A DNA stretch of 64,000 nt from positions 62,001 through 126,000 of the forward strand of contig CALRQJ020000011.1 in the NCBI GenBank assembly GCA_943370285.1. The letters are read 5' to 3'. Below the pieces are notes generated by a model. It ran no database searches and was not told the origin of the DNA. It saw only the letters and a program-made list of their open reading frames with translations. Positions 26,092-35,412 of the stretch are shown piece after piece. This DNA is from CALRQJ02 sp943370285 (lineage in GTDB: Bacteria > Bacteroidota > Bacteroidia > Chitinophagales > Chitinophagaceae). Both the position numbers and the translations under genes were made by a program. Numbering within the stretch: the stretch's first letter is position 1; every line of letters begins with the position of its first letter.

Positions 26092-26383
26092 TTATAGCCC
26101 TTCACTTTCTCGTAAGGCTTTGATTTTTTCTAGGTAAATAACCTCTAGTTGATCTTTGGGTCTGTTAACGGTTATTTATTGGCGATGAAATGGTTGATGC
26201 GTAACCTTTGCTTTCTTCAACATAAAACCAAGCTTTATAAGTTTTGGCATAGTGAAAATCTTTCCTCTGGTGTTCTTTTCAATGCAGCCCTCAAAAAATC
26301 CATTTCGGCTTTTTCCTAGCCGGCATTGGGGTTGTTGAGTAAGTATTCAGGAAGGGTTCATCGGGATTGAACGTTTGCATCAT
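26092..26383 (-). pseudogene. Remnant of a small coding gene broken by frameshifts
   Basis: No intact frame spans this stretch, but coding-like pieces follow one another in different minus-strand frames. They begin with ATGATG overlapping the ABC gene stop (TAATG), read MMQTFNPDEP, then EKAEMDFLRAALKRTPEERF. A shift leads to HYAKTYKAWFYVEESKGY, and the last piece, RPKDQLEVIYLEKIKALR, ends at a stop at 26092-26094. The stop-start overlap suggests it was once translated together with the ABC exporter gene. No function can be assigned. The remaining 26005-26091 part of the gap holds the atp promoter. Confidence 0.45.
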
Positions 26384-28203
26384 TAACTATGTACAGCTTG
26401 TTTTTCGAACTGCATATGATGCAATTTACTGTAAAATCCGCCTAATTGCAATAGTTCATCGTGGGTACCGGTTTCTTTAATTTCACCTTTATCCAACACA
26501 ATAATGGTATTGGCTTTGCGAATAGTGGATAACCGATGTGCAATAATGATAGATGTACGGCCAGCAATTAAAGTATCAATCGCATGCTGAATCAGCATTT
26601 CACTTTCTGTATCTATCGATGAAGTGGCTTCGTCTAAAATCAAAATGGATGGGTTGTACAACAAAGCCCTAATAAAGGAAATCAACTGGCGCTGACCCAT
26701 ACTTAAGGTATTACCCCGTTCCATCACATTAAAATCGTATCCGCCCGGTAATTGCATGATAAAATCATGAACACCAATCATTTTGGCGGCTTCTTCAACC
26801 TGTGTTTTAGTTACTGCCGGATTACGCAATGTAATATTATCCATAATAGAGCCGGAGAACAGAAAAACATCTTGCAACACCACACCAATATGACTTCTTA
26901 AATCTGCCACGCTATATTGGTCAATATTTTTTCCATCTACCAAAATCTGTCCTTGTTGAATAGGGTACAATCTATTGATGAGGCTAATGATGGATGTTTT
27001 GCCACTGCCGGTATGCCCAACTAAAGCAATTGTTTCTCCGGCCTTAGCCGAAAAATTAATATTCTTCAACACAAAATTGTCATCATTATAAGCAAACCAA
27101 ACCTTGTCAAACACTAAATCTCCCTTGATGGTAGTTGGTTGAACAATTTGCTTGGTTTCTGCCGCCGAAGGATCGTTTTCGGGATTGTCCATTACTTTAA
27201 ACACTCTTTCTGCAGCTATCATACCCATTTGTAGTACGTTAAACTTATCGGCGATAACCCTTAACGGTCGAAACAATTGGTTGATGAATAAAATAAAGGC
27301 GATGAGTAAACCGGGCTGCAACTGTTTTTGGGCTACCCACCACACTAACAATCCAATGCTGATGGCTAAGACCACTTCTACCACCGGAAAAAATATGGAA
27401 TAGGCAAAAATGGCAGCAATATTGGCGTTGCGATGTTCTTTATTGATATGCTTAAACTTCTTGAATTCTCTTTCCTCTGCCGCAAATGCTTGTACAATGT
27501 GCATACCAGTAATATGTTCTTGTACAAATGCATTTAAACTAGCCACCGCATTGCGTACTTTAATAAAACTAACATTCACACTTTCTTTGAAGTAGTAAGT
27601 AGCAATGATGAGCACCGGAAATGGAATTAAAGCAATTAATGTAAGCCGCCAATCTATCCAAAACATTGTAGCCAAAGTGATGATGATGGATAATAAGTCG
27701 GCTAGAATAGGAATCAATCCATCCGAAAAAATTTCGTTGATGCTTTCAATATCATTAATGGTACGAGTAGTGAGTGTACCAATAGGTGTTTTATCGAATT
27801 GCGATAAGTTGAGGTGCAGTACTTTTTTGTACACCGCCATACGCATATCTCTCACCACACTTTGACCTAACAATGCAGTGATAAACGTAAAACTGAAACG
27901 AACTGCTGTTTCAATAAAAATAAAAAAGACTTGAAAAACAGTGACTGCGATAATGAACTTTACCGCATCATTTAAATCTGTTTTGTACAGAAAAAATGCT
28001 AACCAATCGGGAACATCAACTGCTTTGCCAGTGGCCTTATTCACAGTTAACTGAATAAGCAAAGGCCTCACCGGTGAAAAAAAAGCTAAGGTGATAGCCA
28101 ACAAAACGCTTCCAATAAATTGAAAGCGATATGGTTTTACAAATTGAAAAACCCTATTCAAGAGCGAAAAATCGAATACTTTTTTATTGGCCTCTTTCGA
28201 CAT
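26383..28203 (-). CDS. ABC exporter, fused permease and ATPase half-transporter
   Basis: From MSKEANKK the protein has about 606 residues. An ABC transmembrane domain with six helices (about residues 20-320) is followed by the nucleotide-binding domain (about 345-590). Walker A is GHTGSGKTS, the signature is LSMGQRQ (a variant of LSGGQ), Walker B is ILILDEATSS and the switch His is in IIAHRLST. It should work as a homo- or heterodimer exporting lipids, peptides or drugs (MsbA/LmrA-like). The ATG at 28203 is preferred to 28212 because a TAnnTTTG element overlaps the latter. Confidence 0.92.
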   Translation of the reverse strand: MSKEANKKVFDFSLLNRVFQFVKPYRFQFIGSVLLAITLAFFSPVRPLLIQLTVNKATGKAVDVPDWLAFFLYKTDLNDAVKFIIAVTVFQVFFIFIETAVRFSFTFITALLGQSVVRDMRMAVYKKVLHLNLSQFDKTPIGTLTTRTINDIESINEIFSDGLIPILADLLSIIITLATMFWIDWRLTLIALIPFPVLIIATYYFKESVNVSFIKVRNAVASLNAFVQEHITGMHIVQAFAAEEREFKKFKHINKEHRNANIAAIFAYSIFFPVVEVVLAISIGLLVWWVAQKQLQPGLLIAFILFINQLFRPLRVIADKFNVLQMGMIAAERVFKVMDNPENDPSAAETKQIVQPTTIKGDLVFDKVWFAYNDDNFVLKNINFSAKAGETIALVGHTGSGKTSIISLINRLYPIQQGQILVDGKNIDQYSVADLRSHIGVVLQDVFLFSGSIMDNITLRNPAVTKTQVEEAAKMIGVHDFIMQLPGGYDFNVMERGNTLSMGQRQLISFIRALLYNPSILILDEATSSIDTESEMLIQHAIDTLIAGRTSIIIAHRLSTIRKANTIIVLDKGEIKETGTHDELLQLGGFYSKLHHMQFEKQAVHS

Positions 28204-28209
28204 AGGCAG

Positions 28210-28217
28210 CAAAAGTA
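28210..28217 (-). promoter_or_regulatory. -7 element of the ABC exporter gene
   Basis: TACTTTTG on the minus strand matches TAnnTTTG. Transcription would start at or near the ATG at 28203, so the message may be leaderless. No TTTG is found at the -33 distance. Confidence 0.4.
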
Positions 28218-28272
28218 AGGGTAATGCGACTATTGCTTAGGGCTGTTGCATACCGCTTGTAATTTTCTACAA

Positions 28273-30456
28273 CTACTCTTCCGATTTTTCGATAGCCATG
28301 TTATAGGCATTGATGAATAATGCACCCAAATTTTTGTACGGCGGCACATAGTCATCAAATTTTTCTTTGGCATTGGTGCTGATGATTTTTTCTACCTGCT
28401 TCCAAAGGATTGGCCAGCTAATCTCTTTACCCTGACGCAGGGTTTCCATCATTACATTAATCATGGGTTGATGTACAGAACGAGTACCTACTTGTTTGGT
28501 AGCAACAATATGTGCTTGCGGACAAATCTCTAATACTTCGTTCAAGCTATGAAAACCACCACAACTGCCCAACAACACAATTTTACCGGTATGAAACAAT
28601 TGCTCAATGGTATATTTCACAAAATAACTATGGCCTCGGTGAATGGTGATGGTAGGTAAAAAATTATTGTCTTGAAGATAGATATTCAAATTTTTTTGAG
28701 CTTGTGCATCTAAATCTTTTTCTTCATCTAGTGGCCTATTCGAATAAATAGTAATCGGCGTTCCTTTTAATGCAATCACTTCAGACCACTCCGGTTTTTC
28801 TACAATCTTCCAATTACTGTTTCTAAAGTTTTTCATGAAGTTGGCATAACCACTTTTGCCATCATCATCACCATAAAAAAACTGTTGTACAATAATACGA
28901 CCACTACTATCTTTTAAACTATTGACAGGCACAGTATAAACAGGTCTTATACCATATAGCTGCGCCAAATCAACTTTATTGGCGGTATCAAGCGATAGAA
29001 AAATGTTGTGCAATACTTCATAAATAGTTGTAGCCCTTGTGTTGGAGTCGGCCTTAGCTTTCGATAAATTAAATTGCACTTGATTTAAAATCATTTTCTT
29101 CACTGCAGTATCACTAATGCTAGCATAAGAATCGGCCACATCAACCGCATCTTCTAAACTACCTGTTTTGTCTAGATTGTTTACGAATGACTTCATGATA
29201 CTTTCGGCACTGGCATTATCCATTCGTTTTAAAAAATCATTTAAGGTGTTATAGCCAGCAGCGATTTTGATCCACTTTTTAAAGTGGTCAAAGTTCACAC
29301 TCATTAACAATGAATCACCTTTTGGAATTTGTTTTGCTTTTTTGAAAATGCCATCATACACACCACGCAAATAGCTTGAGGTATAAATTTCTGTTTCTCC
29401 CATCACAGGCAAGTAATACAATTCTTGAATGGTTAGAGAATCAAGAATTCTAAATCTAATTTTATCGTTTGGAGCTTCGTGCAAACCATTGATTTCATTG
29501 ATAAATACATCAATGGCTTTTTTACGTAACATGCCGTTTAAAGTTTTGGCTACCATTGGCGTATCGCCACGTTGCATACGACCGGCATAGTCAATTTGCG
29601 TATTCACCAATACTCTAAAATATTTAACCGTATCATCAATAACTGTAGCCAATTGCTCGGTGGTTTTTTTCCCGGTAAACAAATCATCCAAAAAAGGAAA
29701 AAACAAACGGCCGGTATTTTGATTGGCTAAAGTTGAAATGAGTTTCACTAAAGGATCATCAACTGAATTAATGAGTTTACCTAACGGCGTTGAACCTGCT
29801 GCCGCATAATTATACAATTCTTCTTGTTTGCGATAAGCAACCTTTTTAATTAAACTATCGGCAAACGGCACATGACTATTATCCTTAAGAATGGTTAGAA
29901 TTTTATCGGGATATCGTTCACAATTTTTTCTAACTAAAATGAAGCCACATTGCTCTAGGCCTTTGCTTTTTGCAAATGGAAAACAATTGAGAATGATTTT
30001 TCCGGTCTCAATTTCATTACGATCAATAACACTTTCAATAGTAGCTTCTTGCTTTTCTAATTGCATCGCATCTTGATATGCGGTAACTAGATCGGGCAAT
30101 AATTCAGCTTTGATAGATCGATACCTAAACGAAGATTCAAACAGCGATAACATTTCATTCAGCCCACGCAAAAACTTAATTTTTCCGTTGTTATCTAAGG
30201 CATTATCCAACTCAATCTGTCGCTGTAAATCACCTACTTTATTGTACAATGCATGATTGATTTGCTGATTGAGCTCCTCATTTTTGAGTGGGTAAAATGC
30301 AGCACCCGTTTTTTTATCAAGCTTTTCAATCGCTGCCTGAGACTTATTGATATTGTCATGATAAATTTGTCGCATCAGCGGAATCTTCAATTCCGGCTGG
30401 GCCACAACAGCAAAATGCCCTACTATCAATCCAAATAATGTAAAAAATGTTTTCAT
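28273..30456 (-). CDS. Secreted protein with a candidate caspase-like (clan CD) domain
   Basis: The 727-residue protein starts best at MKTFFTLFGLIVGHFAVVAQ, a clean signal peptide. A -7 element 16 bases upstream supports this start and excludes the longer frame. Most of it (about 30-520) is helical and unrecognised. The C-terminal part has two strand-plus-catalytic-residue motifs. PTITIHRGHSY has H606 and H609, and KIVLLGSCGGFHS has C632, 23-26 residues later. Hydrophobic strand-His-Gly and strand-Cys-Gly pairs in this order are characteristic of caspase, gingipain, separase and CHAT peptidases. No known family is recognised, and peptidase activity is inference. Confidence 0.7.
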   Translation of the reverse strand: MKTFFTLFGLIVGHFAVVAQPELKIPLMRQIYHDNINKSQAAIEKLDKKTGAAFYPLKNEELNQQINHALYNKVGDLQRQIELDNALDNNGKIKFLRGLNEMLSLFESSFRYRSIKAELLPDLVTAYQDAMQLEKQEATIESVIDRNEIETGKIILNCFPFAKSKGLEQCGFILVRKNCERYPDKILTILKDNSHVPFADSLIKKVAYRKQEELYNYAAAGSTPLGKLINSVDDPLVKLISTLANQNTGRLFFPFLDDLFTGKKTTEQLATVIDDTVKYFRVLVNTQIDYAGRMQRGDTPMVAKTLNGMLRKKAIDVFINEINGLHEAPNDKIRFRILDSLTIQELYYLPVMGETEIYTSSYLRGVYDGIFKKAKQIPKGDSLLMSVNFDHFKKWIKIAAGYNTLNDFLKRMDNASAESIMKSFVNNLDKTGSLEDAVDVADSYASISDTAVKKMILNQVQFNLSKAKADSNTRATTIYEVLHNIFLSLDTANKVDLAQLYGIRPVYTVPVNSLKDSSGRIIVQQFFYGDDDGKSGYANFMKNFRNSNWKIVEKPEWSEVIALKGTPITIYSNRPLDEEKDLDAQAQKNLNIYLQDNNFLPTITIHRGHSYFVKYTIEQLFHTGKIVLLGSCGGFHSLNEVLEICPQAHIVATKQVGTRSVHQPMINVMMETLRQGKEISWPILWKQVEKIISTNAKEKFDDYVPPYKNLGALFINAYNMAIEKSEE

Positions 30457-30471
30457 CGTCATAATGGACAG

Positions 30472-30479
30472 CAAAAATA
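30472..30479 (-). promoter_or_regulatory. -7 element of the caspase-like gene
   Basis: TATTTTTG on the minus strand fits TAnnTTTG and is followed by C. It lies 16 bases before the MKTFF start and 10 before the alternative MTMK start, and it argues against a start at 30486. Confidence 0.45.
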
Positions 30480-30597
30480 CTACCAAAGCTGCTAAATGCT
30501 GAATTTGTTCAGTATTACAATCGATTATAACGTATTTCGTTGCATTCTGTTAACAATTAAATAATCTATTTTAGCCCTGTTGCTGGAGTGAGAAAAT

Positions 30598-30605
30598 TAT
30601 TTTTG
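30598..30605 (+). promoter_or_regulatory. -7 element of the response regulator gene
   Basis: TATTTTTG fits TAnnTTTG and lies 17 bases before the ATG at 30622, implying a very short leader. No good -33 element is seen. Confidence 0.4.
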
Positions 30606-30621
30606 TGTAAACATATTGTTA

Positions 30622-31305
30622 ATGGAAGCTAAGGCGAAAAAGGTTTTAATCGCAGACGACGAACCCGATATCCTCGAAATCATCAGCTATAACCTTGCCA
30701 AAGAGGGGTATGATATTTACACCGCAAAAAACGGCGACGAAGCCATTGACCAAGCCAAACTAATAAAACCAGACTTAATTATTCTCGACATAATGATGCC
30801 TAAAAAAACGGGTATTCAGGTTTGTGAAATATTAAGAAGCCAAGCTGCATTTCAACAAACTTTAATCATATTTCTTACTGCACTTAACGACGAAACTTCC
30901 CACATTAAAGGATTTGAAACCGGTGCAGATGATTATGTGAGCAAACCTGTAAGCCCTAAAGTTTTAGTAAGCAGGGTAAATGCGTTGTTTCGAAGAATCA
31001 ATAAAGAAGAAGGCGAAAACAAAACAGTAACCATAGGTAACATTACTATTGACCCCGTTAAGTTTATGGTAAAAATTGGTGACGCTGATGTAATATTAGC
31101 TAAAAAAGAATTTGAATTATTGTACTTATTAGCAGCTAAACCGGGCCGTGTATTTCTTCGCAACGAAATACTAAATCAGGTTTGGGGAAGTGAAGTGATT
31201 GTTGGGGATAGAACGATTGATGTACACATTCGTAAAATTCGTCAAAAGCTTGGTATCGACTGTATTACCACTGTTAAAGGTGTGGGCTATAAATTTGAAT
31301 TATAA
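30622..31305 (+). CDS. PhoP/OmpR-family response regulator
   Basis: The 227-residue protein starts at ATG 30622 (MEAKAKKVLIADDEPD); a TTG six bases upstream is not needed. The receiver domain (1-125) has the acidic pair in ADDEPD, the phospho-acceptor Asp in IILDIMMPKKTG, the conserved Thr in FLTALND and the Lys in DDYVSKP. A winged-helix DNA-binding domain (about 135-227) follows, with GRVFLRNEILNQVWG and DVHIRKIRQKLG. It acts as a phosphorylation-dependent transcription factor. The sensor kinase gene follows 45 bp downstream. The pair resembles PhoB/PhoR, but no phosphate genes are nearby. Confidence 0.93.
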   Translation: MEAKAKKVLIADDEPDILEIISYNLAKEGYDIYTAKNGDEAIDQAKLIKPDLIILDIMMPKKTGIQVCEILRSQAAFQQTLIIFLTALNDETSHIKGFETGADDYVSKPVSPKVLVSRVNALFRRINKEEGENKTVTIGNITIDPVKFMVKIGDADVILAKKEFELLYLLAAKPGRVFLRNEILNQVWGSEVIVGDRTIDVHIRKIRQKLGIDCITTVKGVGYKFEL

Positions 31306-31350
31306 GGGAGTACCTTTGTACTATTCAGCGGTAAACCCTGTAGGTGCAGC

Positions 31351-32400
31351 ATGTTAAATACAAAAAATCTTTCGCCCAGACAGCTTTCCTTTTTCACAGC
31401 ATTATTGCTCTCCTTTCCTATTGGTATTGGTTTTTATATCGTGTCGCCTAAATGGCAAATTGCCGCAATTGCTTTGCTGCTCACTTTTGCAGGCAGTTAT
31501 TACCTCATCAGGTTTGTATTAGAATCTTTCATTTACAGAAAAATCAAACTGATTTATAAATTCATTTATCAAACCAAAGCCAATAAAAGAGAAGAAACGT
31601 ATTACAAATATATTCTTCCGCAAAAAGGGATAGATGAAGTAAGAGAAGATGTGGAACAATGGGCCGAACAAAAGAAAGAAGAGATAGAGCGATTGAAAAA
31701 TAACGAAGCCTATCGCAAAGAGTTTTTACAAAACTTATCACACGAATTTAAGACGCCCATTTTTGCTATTCAGGGTTATGTAGATACCTTATTGGGCGGG
31801 GCTTTAGAAAACCCGGCCGTTAATAAGAAATTTTTAGAAAATGCTGCCCGAAACGTAGATAGAATGGTGACTTTGGTGGAAGATTTAGACGAAATTTCAA
31901 GACTTGAAAGCGGTGAACAACCACTCTATAAACAGAACTTTATTATTCAAGATCTGATTAAAGAAGTGTACGAAAGCTTGTCTATCAAAAGCAGTAAAAA
32001 CAATATCAAATGCAGTATTAAAAAAGGCTGCGAAGCCCCGATTACTGTTTTTGCCGATAAAGAAAAAATCAGACAAGTAATTATCAACCTTGTAAGCAAT
32101 TCCATCAAATATGGCAAACAAAATGGCAATACAGTTGCCAGTATTTATAGAACTGACGAAAAACATGTGTTGATTGAATTTAGTGATGATGGTATTGGCA
32201 TAGCCGAATCGCATCTACCCCGCATTTTTGAACGTTTTTACCGAACTGACCGTGGTAGAAGCCGAGATATTGGCGGTACCGGACTAGGTCTAGCCATTTG
32301 TAAGCATGTCATTGAAGCTCATGGCGAAACTATTCATGTTCGTAGTAAAGTTGATGTGGGCACTACCATCGGGTTTACATTATCTGCTAAGAAAGACTAG
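31351..32400 (+). CDS. PhoR-like sensor histidine kinase
   Basis: The 349-residue kinase has two adjacent membrane helices (about residues 12-33 and 36-55) with almost no periplasmic loop. It therefore probably senses within the membrane or through partners. A linker leads to the dimerisation domain with the phospho-acceptor His in LSHEFKTPIFAI (about 129-140). The ATPase domain follows, with the N box NLVSNSIKYG, G1 DDGIGI, F box RIFERFYR and G2 GGTGLGLAIC. It is cotranscribed with the response regulator upstream. Confidence 0.93.
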   Translation: MLNTKNLSPRQLSFFTALLLSFPIGIGFYIVSPKWQIAAIALLLTFAGSYYLIRFVLESFIYRKIKLIYKFIYQTKANKREETYYKYILPQKGIDEVREDVEQWAEQKKEEIERLKNNEAYRKEFLQNLSHEFKTPIFAIQGYVDTLLGGALENPAVNKKFLENAARNVDRMVTLVEDLDEISRLESGEQPLYKQNFIIQDLIKEVYESLSIKSSKNNIKCSIKKGCEAPITVFADKEKIRQVIINLVSNSIKYGKQNGNTVASIYRTDEKHVLIEFSDDGIGIAESHLPRIFERFYRTDRGRSRDIGGTGLGLAICKHVIEAHGETIHVRSKVDVGTTIGFTLSAKKD

Positions 32401-32615
32401 TTGTATAAATTGAAAAACCCCGGTAGAAACCAGGGTTGACATGAGAAAATCACTAACTATTTTGCTATAATCCACTGACTAATCTGCTGGCACAAACCTA
32501 AACTGCCAAGATTAACGCTATATGAACAGTACATGAACAAGCTGTTAAATTTTACCCTACTAGCTATTTCTGCTCATAAAACTTTCGCTTTTTAACAATA
32601 CGCTGGTTTTGTTGT

Positions 32616-32623
32616 TAGCTTTG
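32616..32623 (+). promoter_or_regulatory. -7 promoter element of ispG
   Basis: TAGCTTTG matches TAnnTTTG and is followed by CATGC. Transcription would begin about 32630, giving a leader of about 38 bases before ATG 32668. The -33 region holds only a T-rich stretch. The rest of the 32401-32667 gap shows a small hairpin at 32416-32437 and nothing else clear. Confidence 0.5.
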
Positions 32624-32667
32624 CATGCTTCTTAACCGAAGTAGACATTTAAAAGCGATTATTCTTT

Positions 32668-34677
32668 ATGCAACTATACTGTAACTCTCTTACGCAATAC
32701 AGCCGTTTGACTACCAAAGAAGTAAATATTGGTGGACTATTATTGGGCAATTTCAACCCCATTAGACTACAAACAATGACAACTACCGACACCATGGATA
32801 CCATAGCTACGGTAGAACAGAGTATTCGTTGTATAGAAGCCGGGGCCGAACTGGTTCGCATTACTGCACCGAGTAAAAAGGAAGCAGAAAATTTACTCAA
32901 CATCAAAAATGAGTTGCGTAAAAGAGGTTATACCACACCGCTTGTTGCCGATATCCATTTTACCCCAAATGCAGCAGAAATTGCTGCTCGTATTGTAGAA
33001 AAAGTAAGGGTAAACCCTGGCAATTATGTAGATAAGAAAAAGTTTGAATTGATTGAATACACCGATGCTGATTATGCTGAAGAAATTGAACGTATTCAGG
33101 AACGGTTTACACCGCTAGTAAAGATTTGTAAGGAATATGGCACCGCCATGCGAATTGGCACTAACCATGGTAGTTTGAGTGATCGCATCATGAGTAGATA
33201 TGGCGATACACCAATGGGCATGGTAGAAAGTGCCATGGAATTTTTGCGAATTGCTCGATACGAAAATTACCACAATATTGTGTTAAGCATGAAGTCGAGC
33301 AACCCACAAGCAATGGTACAAGCTTACCGTTTACTGATTCAACAAATGGATGCAGAATTTGGCGAATGTTATCCTTTGCATTTGGGTGTTACGGAAGCCG
33401 GTGACGGTGAAGATGGCAGGGTAAAAAGCGCAGCAGGTATTGGTACTTTATTAGAAGATGGCATTGGTGATACGGTAAGGGTTTCTTTAACCGAGGATCC
33501 GGAATTTGAAATACCTGTGTGTAGAGATTTAGTGAAGCGGTATTCAGTCGATGGTCGACAGTCTATGGTCAACAGTATCCCTACTATAGACAAAATTCCC
33601 TACTCCCCTTTTCAATATACTAAAAGAGAAAGTTTTGCCGTAGATAATATTGGCGGAAAGCAAGTACCGGTGGTGATTGCAGACTTAAGTAAATTAGAAC
33701 TTATCACCCCATACGAATTAGAAAGTGTAGGGTACAAATATGATATTGCTACCGACAAATGGGCTATTGGCGATATGGCGGCTGATTATATTTTCACCGG
33801 CAAAGCCGAACTCAACTTTGCTTTACCGGGAACGTTGAAAGTTATTACTTGGCCCAATTATGCAGCAGAAGCTTCCGACAAAACAAAGTATTTACCCATT
33901 TACGATGCTAAAGGATATGTGGAAGCAACAGCGAAACACGGCACTATTAATTTTGTCATGTTAGATTGTTTTGGTGATGACATAAGCATCAATAATTTTA
34001 CGAATTTAGATGAATTGGCAAATGATTCATCTGTAGTACTTTGTCTTAGTAGCTTGAATCCACATGCCATGCCTGCAGTTCGAAGAATGTTTATGGAATT
34101 GATGGACAGAAAAATCAATAATCCGGTAGTATTGATTGTAGACAGCAATGGACAATCGGCCGATGAGCATCTAATTCATTATGCAACCGAAGCAGGAGCA
34201 TTATTATTAGATGGCTTTGGCGATGGTGTTTGCTTCGGATTAAACAAAACAGCATATGCCAATGTAATTGCCGTTAATGCAAGTGGCCGAAACTATTTGA
34301 ACAATCAAACAGCTGAGCAATTCATCAACAATACCGCTTTTTCTATTCTGCAAGCCACCCGAACCCGAATTTCAAAAACTGAATATATTAGTTGCCCAAG
34401 TTGTGGCCGAACCTTGTTTGATTTACAAGAAACCACCGCCAAAATACGTAGCAGAACCAATCACCTAAAAGGCGTAAAAATTGCTATTATGGGCTGTATT
34501 GTAAACGGACCCGGCGAAATGGCCGATGCTGATTTTGGTTATGTAGGTAGCGGTGTTGGAAAAATTACCTTGTACAAAGGCAAAGAAGTGGTGAAAAAGA
34601 ATATCAATAGTGAGATTGCTGTTGATGAACTCATCAATTTATTAAAGGAAAATGAAGCTTGGGTAGAACCGGCTTAA
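32668..34677 (+). CDS. ispG: 4-hydroxy-3-methylbut-2-en-1-yl diphosphate synthase, long Bacteroidota type
   Basis: IspG converts MEcPP to HMBPP in the MEP isoprenoid pathway using a [4Fe-4S] cluster. The 669-residue length is the long form, with an extra domain between the TIM barrel and the cluster domain. The barrel part has RLQTMTTTDTMDT, PLVADIHF, KVRVNPGN, LGVTEAG and GIGDTVRVSL. The cluster ligands are the cysteines in ISCPSCGR and IMGCIVNGPGE near the C-terminus. Residues about 293-303 are encoded by a 14-bp tandem repeat that resembles intergenic repeats in this window. Confidence 0.96.
   Translation: MQLYCNSLTQYSRLTTKEVNIGGLLLGNFNPIRLQTMTTTDTMDTIATVEQSIRCIEAGAELVRITAPSKKEAENLLNIKNELRKRGYTTPLVADIHFTPNAAEIAARIVEKVRVNPGNYVDKKKFELIEYTDADYAEEIERIQERFTPLVKICKEYGTAMRIGTNHGSLSDRIMSRYGDTPMGMVESAMEFLRIARYENYHNIVLSMKSSNPQAMVQAYRLLIQQMDAEFGECYPLHLGVTEAGDGEDGRVKSAAGIGTLLEDGIGDTVRVSLTEDPEFEIPVCRDLVKRYSVDGRQSMVNSIPTIDKIPYSPFQYTKRESFAVDNIGGKQVPVVIADLSKLELITPYELESVGYKYDIATDKWAIGDMAADYIFTGKAELNFALPGTLKVITWPNYAAEASDKTKYLPIYDAKGYVEATAKHGTINFVMLDCFGDDISINNFTNLDELANDSSVVLCLSSLNPHAMPAVRRMFMELMDRKINNPVVLIVDSNGQSADEHLIHYATEAGALLLDGFGDGVCFGLNKTAYANVIAVNASGRNYLNNQTAEQFINNTAFSILQATRTRISKTEYISCPSCGRTLFDLQETTAKIRSRTNHLKGVKIAIMGCIVNGPGEMADADFGYVGSGVGKITLYKGKEVVKKNINSEIAVDELINLLKENEAWVEPA
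33546..33573 (+). repeat. 14-bp tandem repeat inside ispG
   Basis: AGTCGATGGTCGAC (33546-33559) is followed by AGTCTATGGTCAAC (33560-33573), 12 of 14 bases identical, and then AGT. The words match those of the intergenic region at 18561-18594. Confidence 0.65.
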
Positions 34678-34808
34678 ACCTCCACCACCTTAATAACTTT
34701 GGATTAACGCAATATTTGCTGACAGCAGCATCCTATCTATGCCGTTGTTTTACAATATTGTATCTTCATTTTCGTTAATTAGCCAACACAAACGCTTAAT
34801 CCAAATTC

Positions 34809-35387
34809 ATGACGCCCTATTTTGCCCACCCATCTGCTATAATTGATGAAGGTTGTACCATTGGTGATGGTACTAAAATTTGGCATTTCAGCCATATCAT
34901 GCCCAATTGCACCATTGGCAATAACTGTAATATTGGTCAGAATGTGGTGGTATCGCCGGGAGTAATCTTAGGCAATAACCTCAAAATTCAGAACAACGTT
35001 TCTATTTATACAGGAGTTATTTGCGAAGACGATGTTTTTCTGGGTCCATCAATGGTATTTACCAATGTCATCAATCCACGCAGTGCGGTTGAACGTAAAA
35101 AAGAATACAAACCTACTATTGTAAAAAAAGGAGCTACCATTGGTGCCAACGCAACAATTGTATGTGGCGTAACCTTAGGTGCTTATTGTTTTATTGGTGC
35201 CGGAACCGTTGTTACGAAAGATATACCTGCTTATGCATTAATTGTTGGCAACCCGGGCAGACAAACCGGCTGGATGAGTGAGTTTGGACAAAAACTACAT
35301 TTTGATGCTGCCGGCAAAGCCATTTGCCCGGAAAGCAATGAAACATACCAGTTAAAAGATAAGGTAGTCAGTAAATTATCCGCTTAA
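34809..35387 (+). CDS. WlbB/WbpD-like sugar N-acetyltransferase (left-handed beta-helix)
   Basis: The 192-residue protein is built of hexapeptide repeats (for example IGDGTKIW, IGNNCNIGQNVVV, LGNNLKIQNNVSI). Its motifs fit the UDP-3-amino-2,3-dideoxy-glucuronate acetyltransferases: FTNVINPRSAVERK near residues 89-102, ATIGANATIVCGVTLG, and PAYALIVGNPGRQTGW at the end. Such enzymes act as trimers and transfer acetyl from acetyl-CoA to an amino sugar nucleotide for surface glycans. The next gene, 25 bp downstream, encodes the matching dehydrogenase type, which supports the assignment. Confidence 0.82.
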   Translation: MTPYFAHPSAIIDEGCTIGDGTKIWHFSHIMPNCTIGNNCNIGQNVVVSPGVILGNNLKIQNNVSIYTGVICEDDVFLGPSMVFTNVINPRSAVERKKEYKPTIVKKGATIGANATIVCGVTLGAYCFIGAGTVVTKDIPAYALIVGNPGRQTGWMSEFGQKLHFDAAGKAICPESNETYQLKDKVVSKLSA

Positions 35388-35412
35388 TTCTATTCTGTAT
35401 AAACGTAATCCC

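Noticed and set aside
30457..30486. Upstream start of the caspase-like protein
   Set aside because: A TAnnTTTG element lies within this stretch, and the signal peptide is cleaner from 30456.
32416..32437. Hairpin AACCCCGG/CCAGGGTT after the histidine kinase gene as its terminator
   Set aside because: The stem has a mismatch and the T run lies on the opposite strand, so it does not fit termination of the plus-strand gene.
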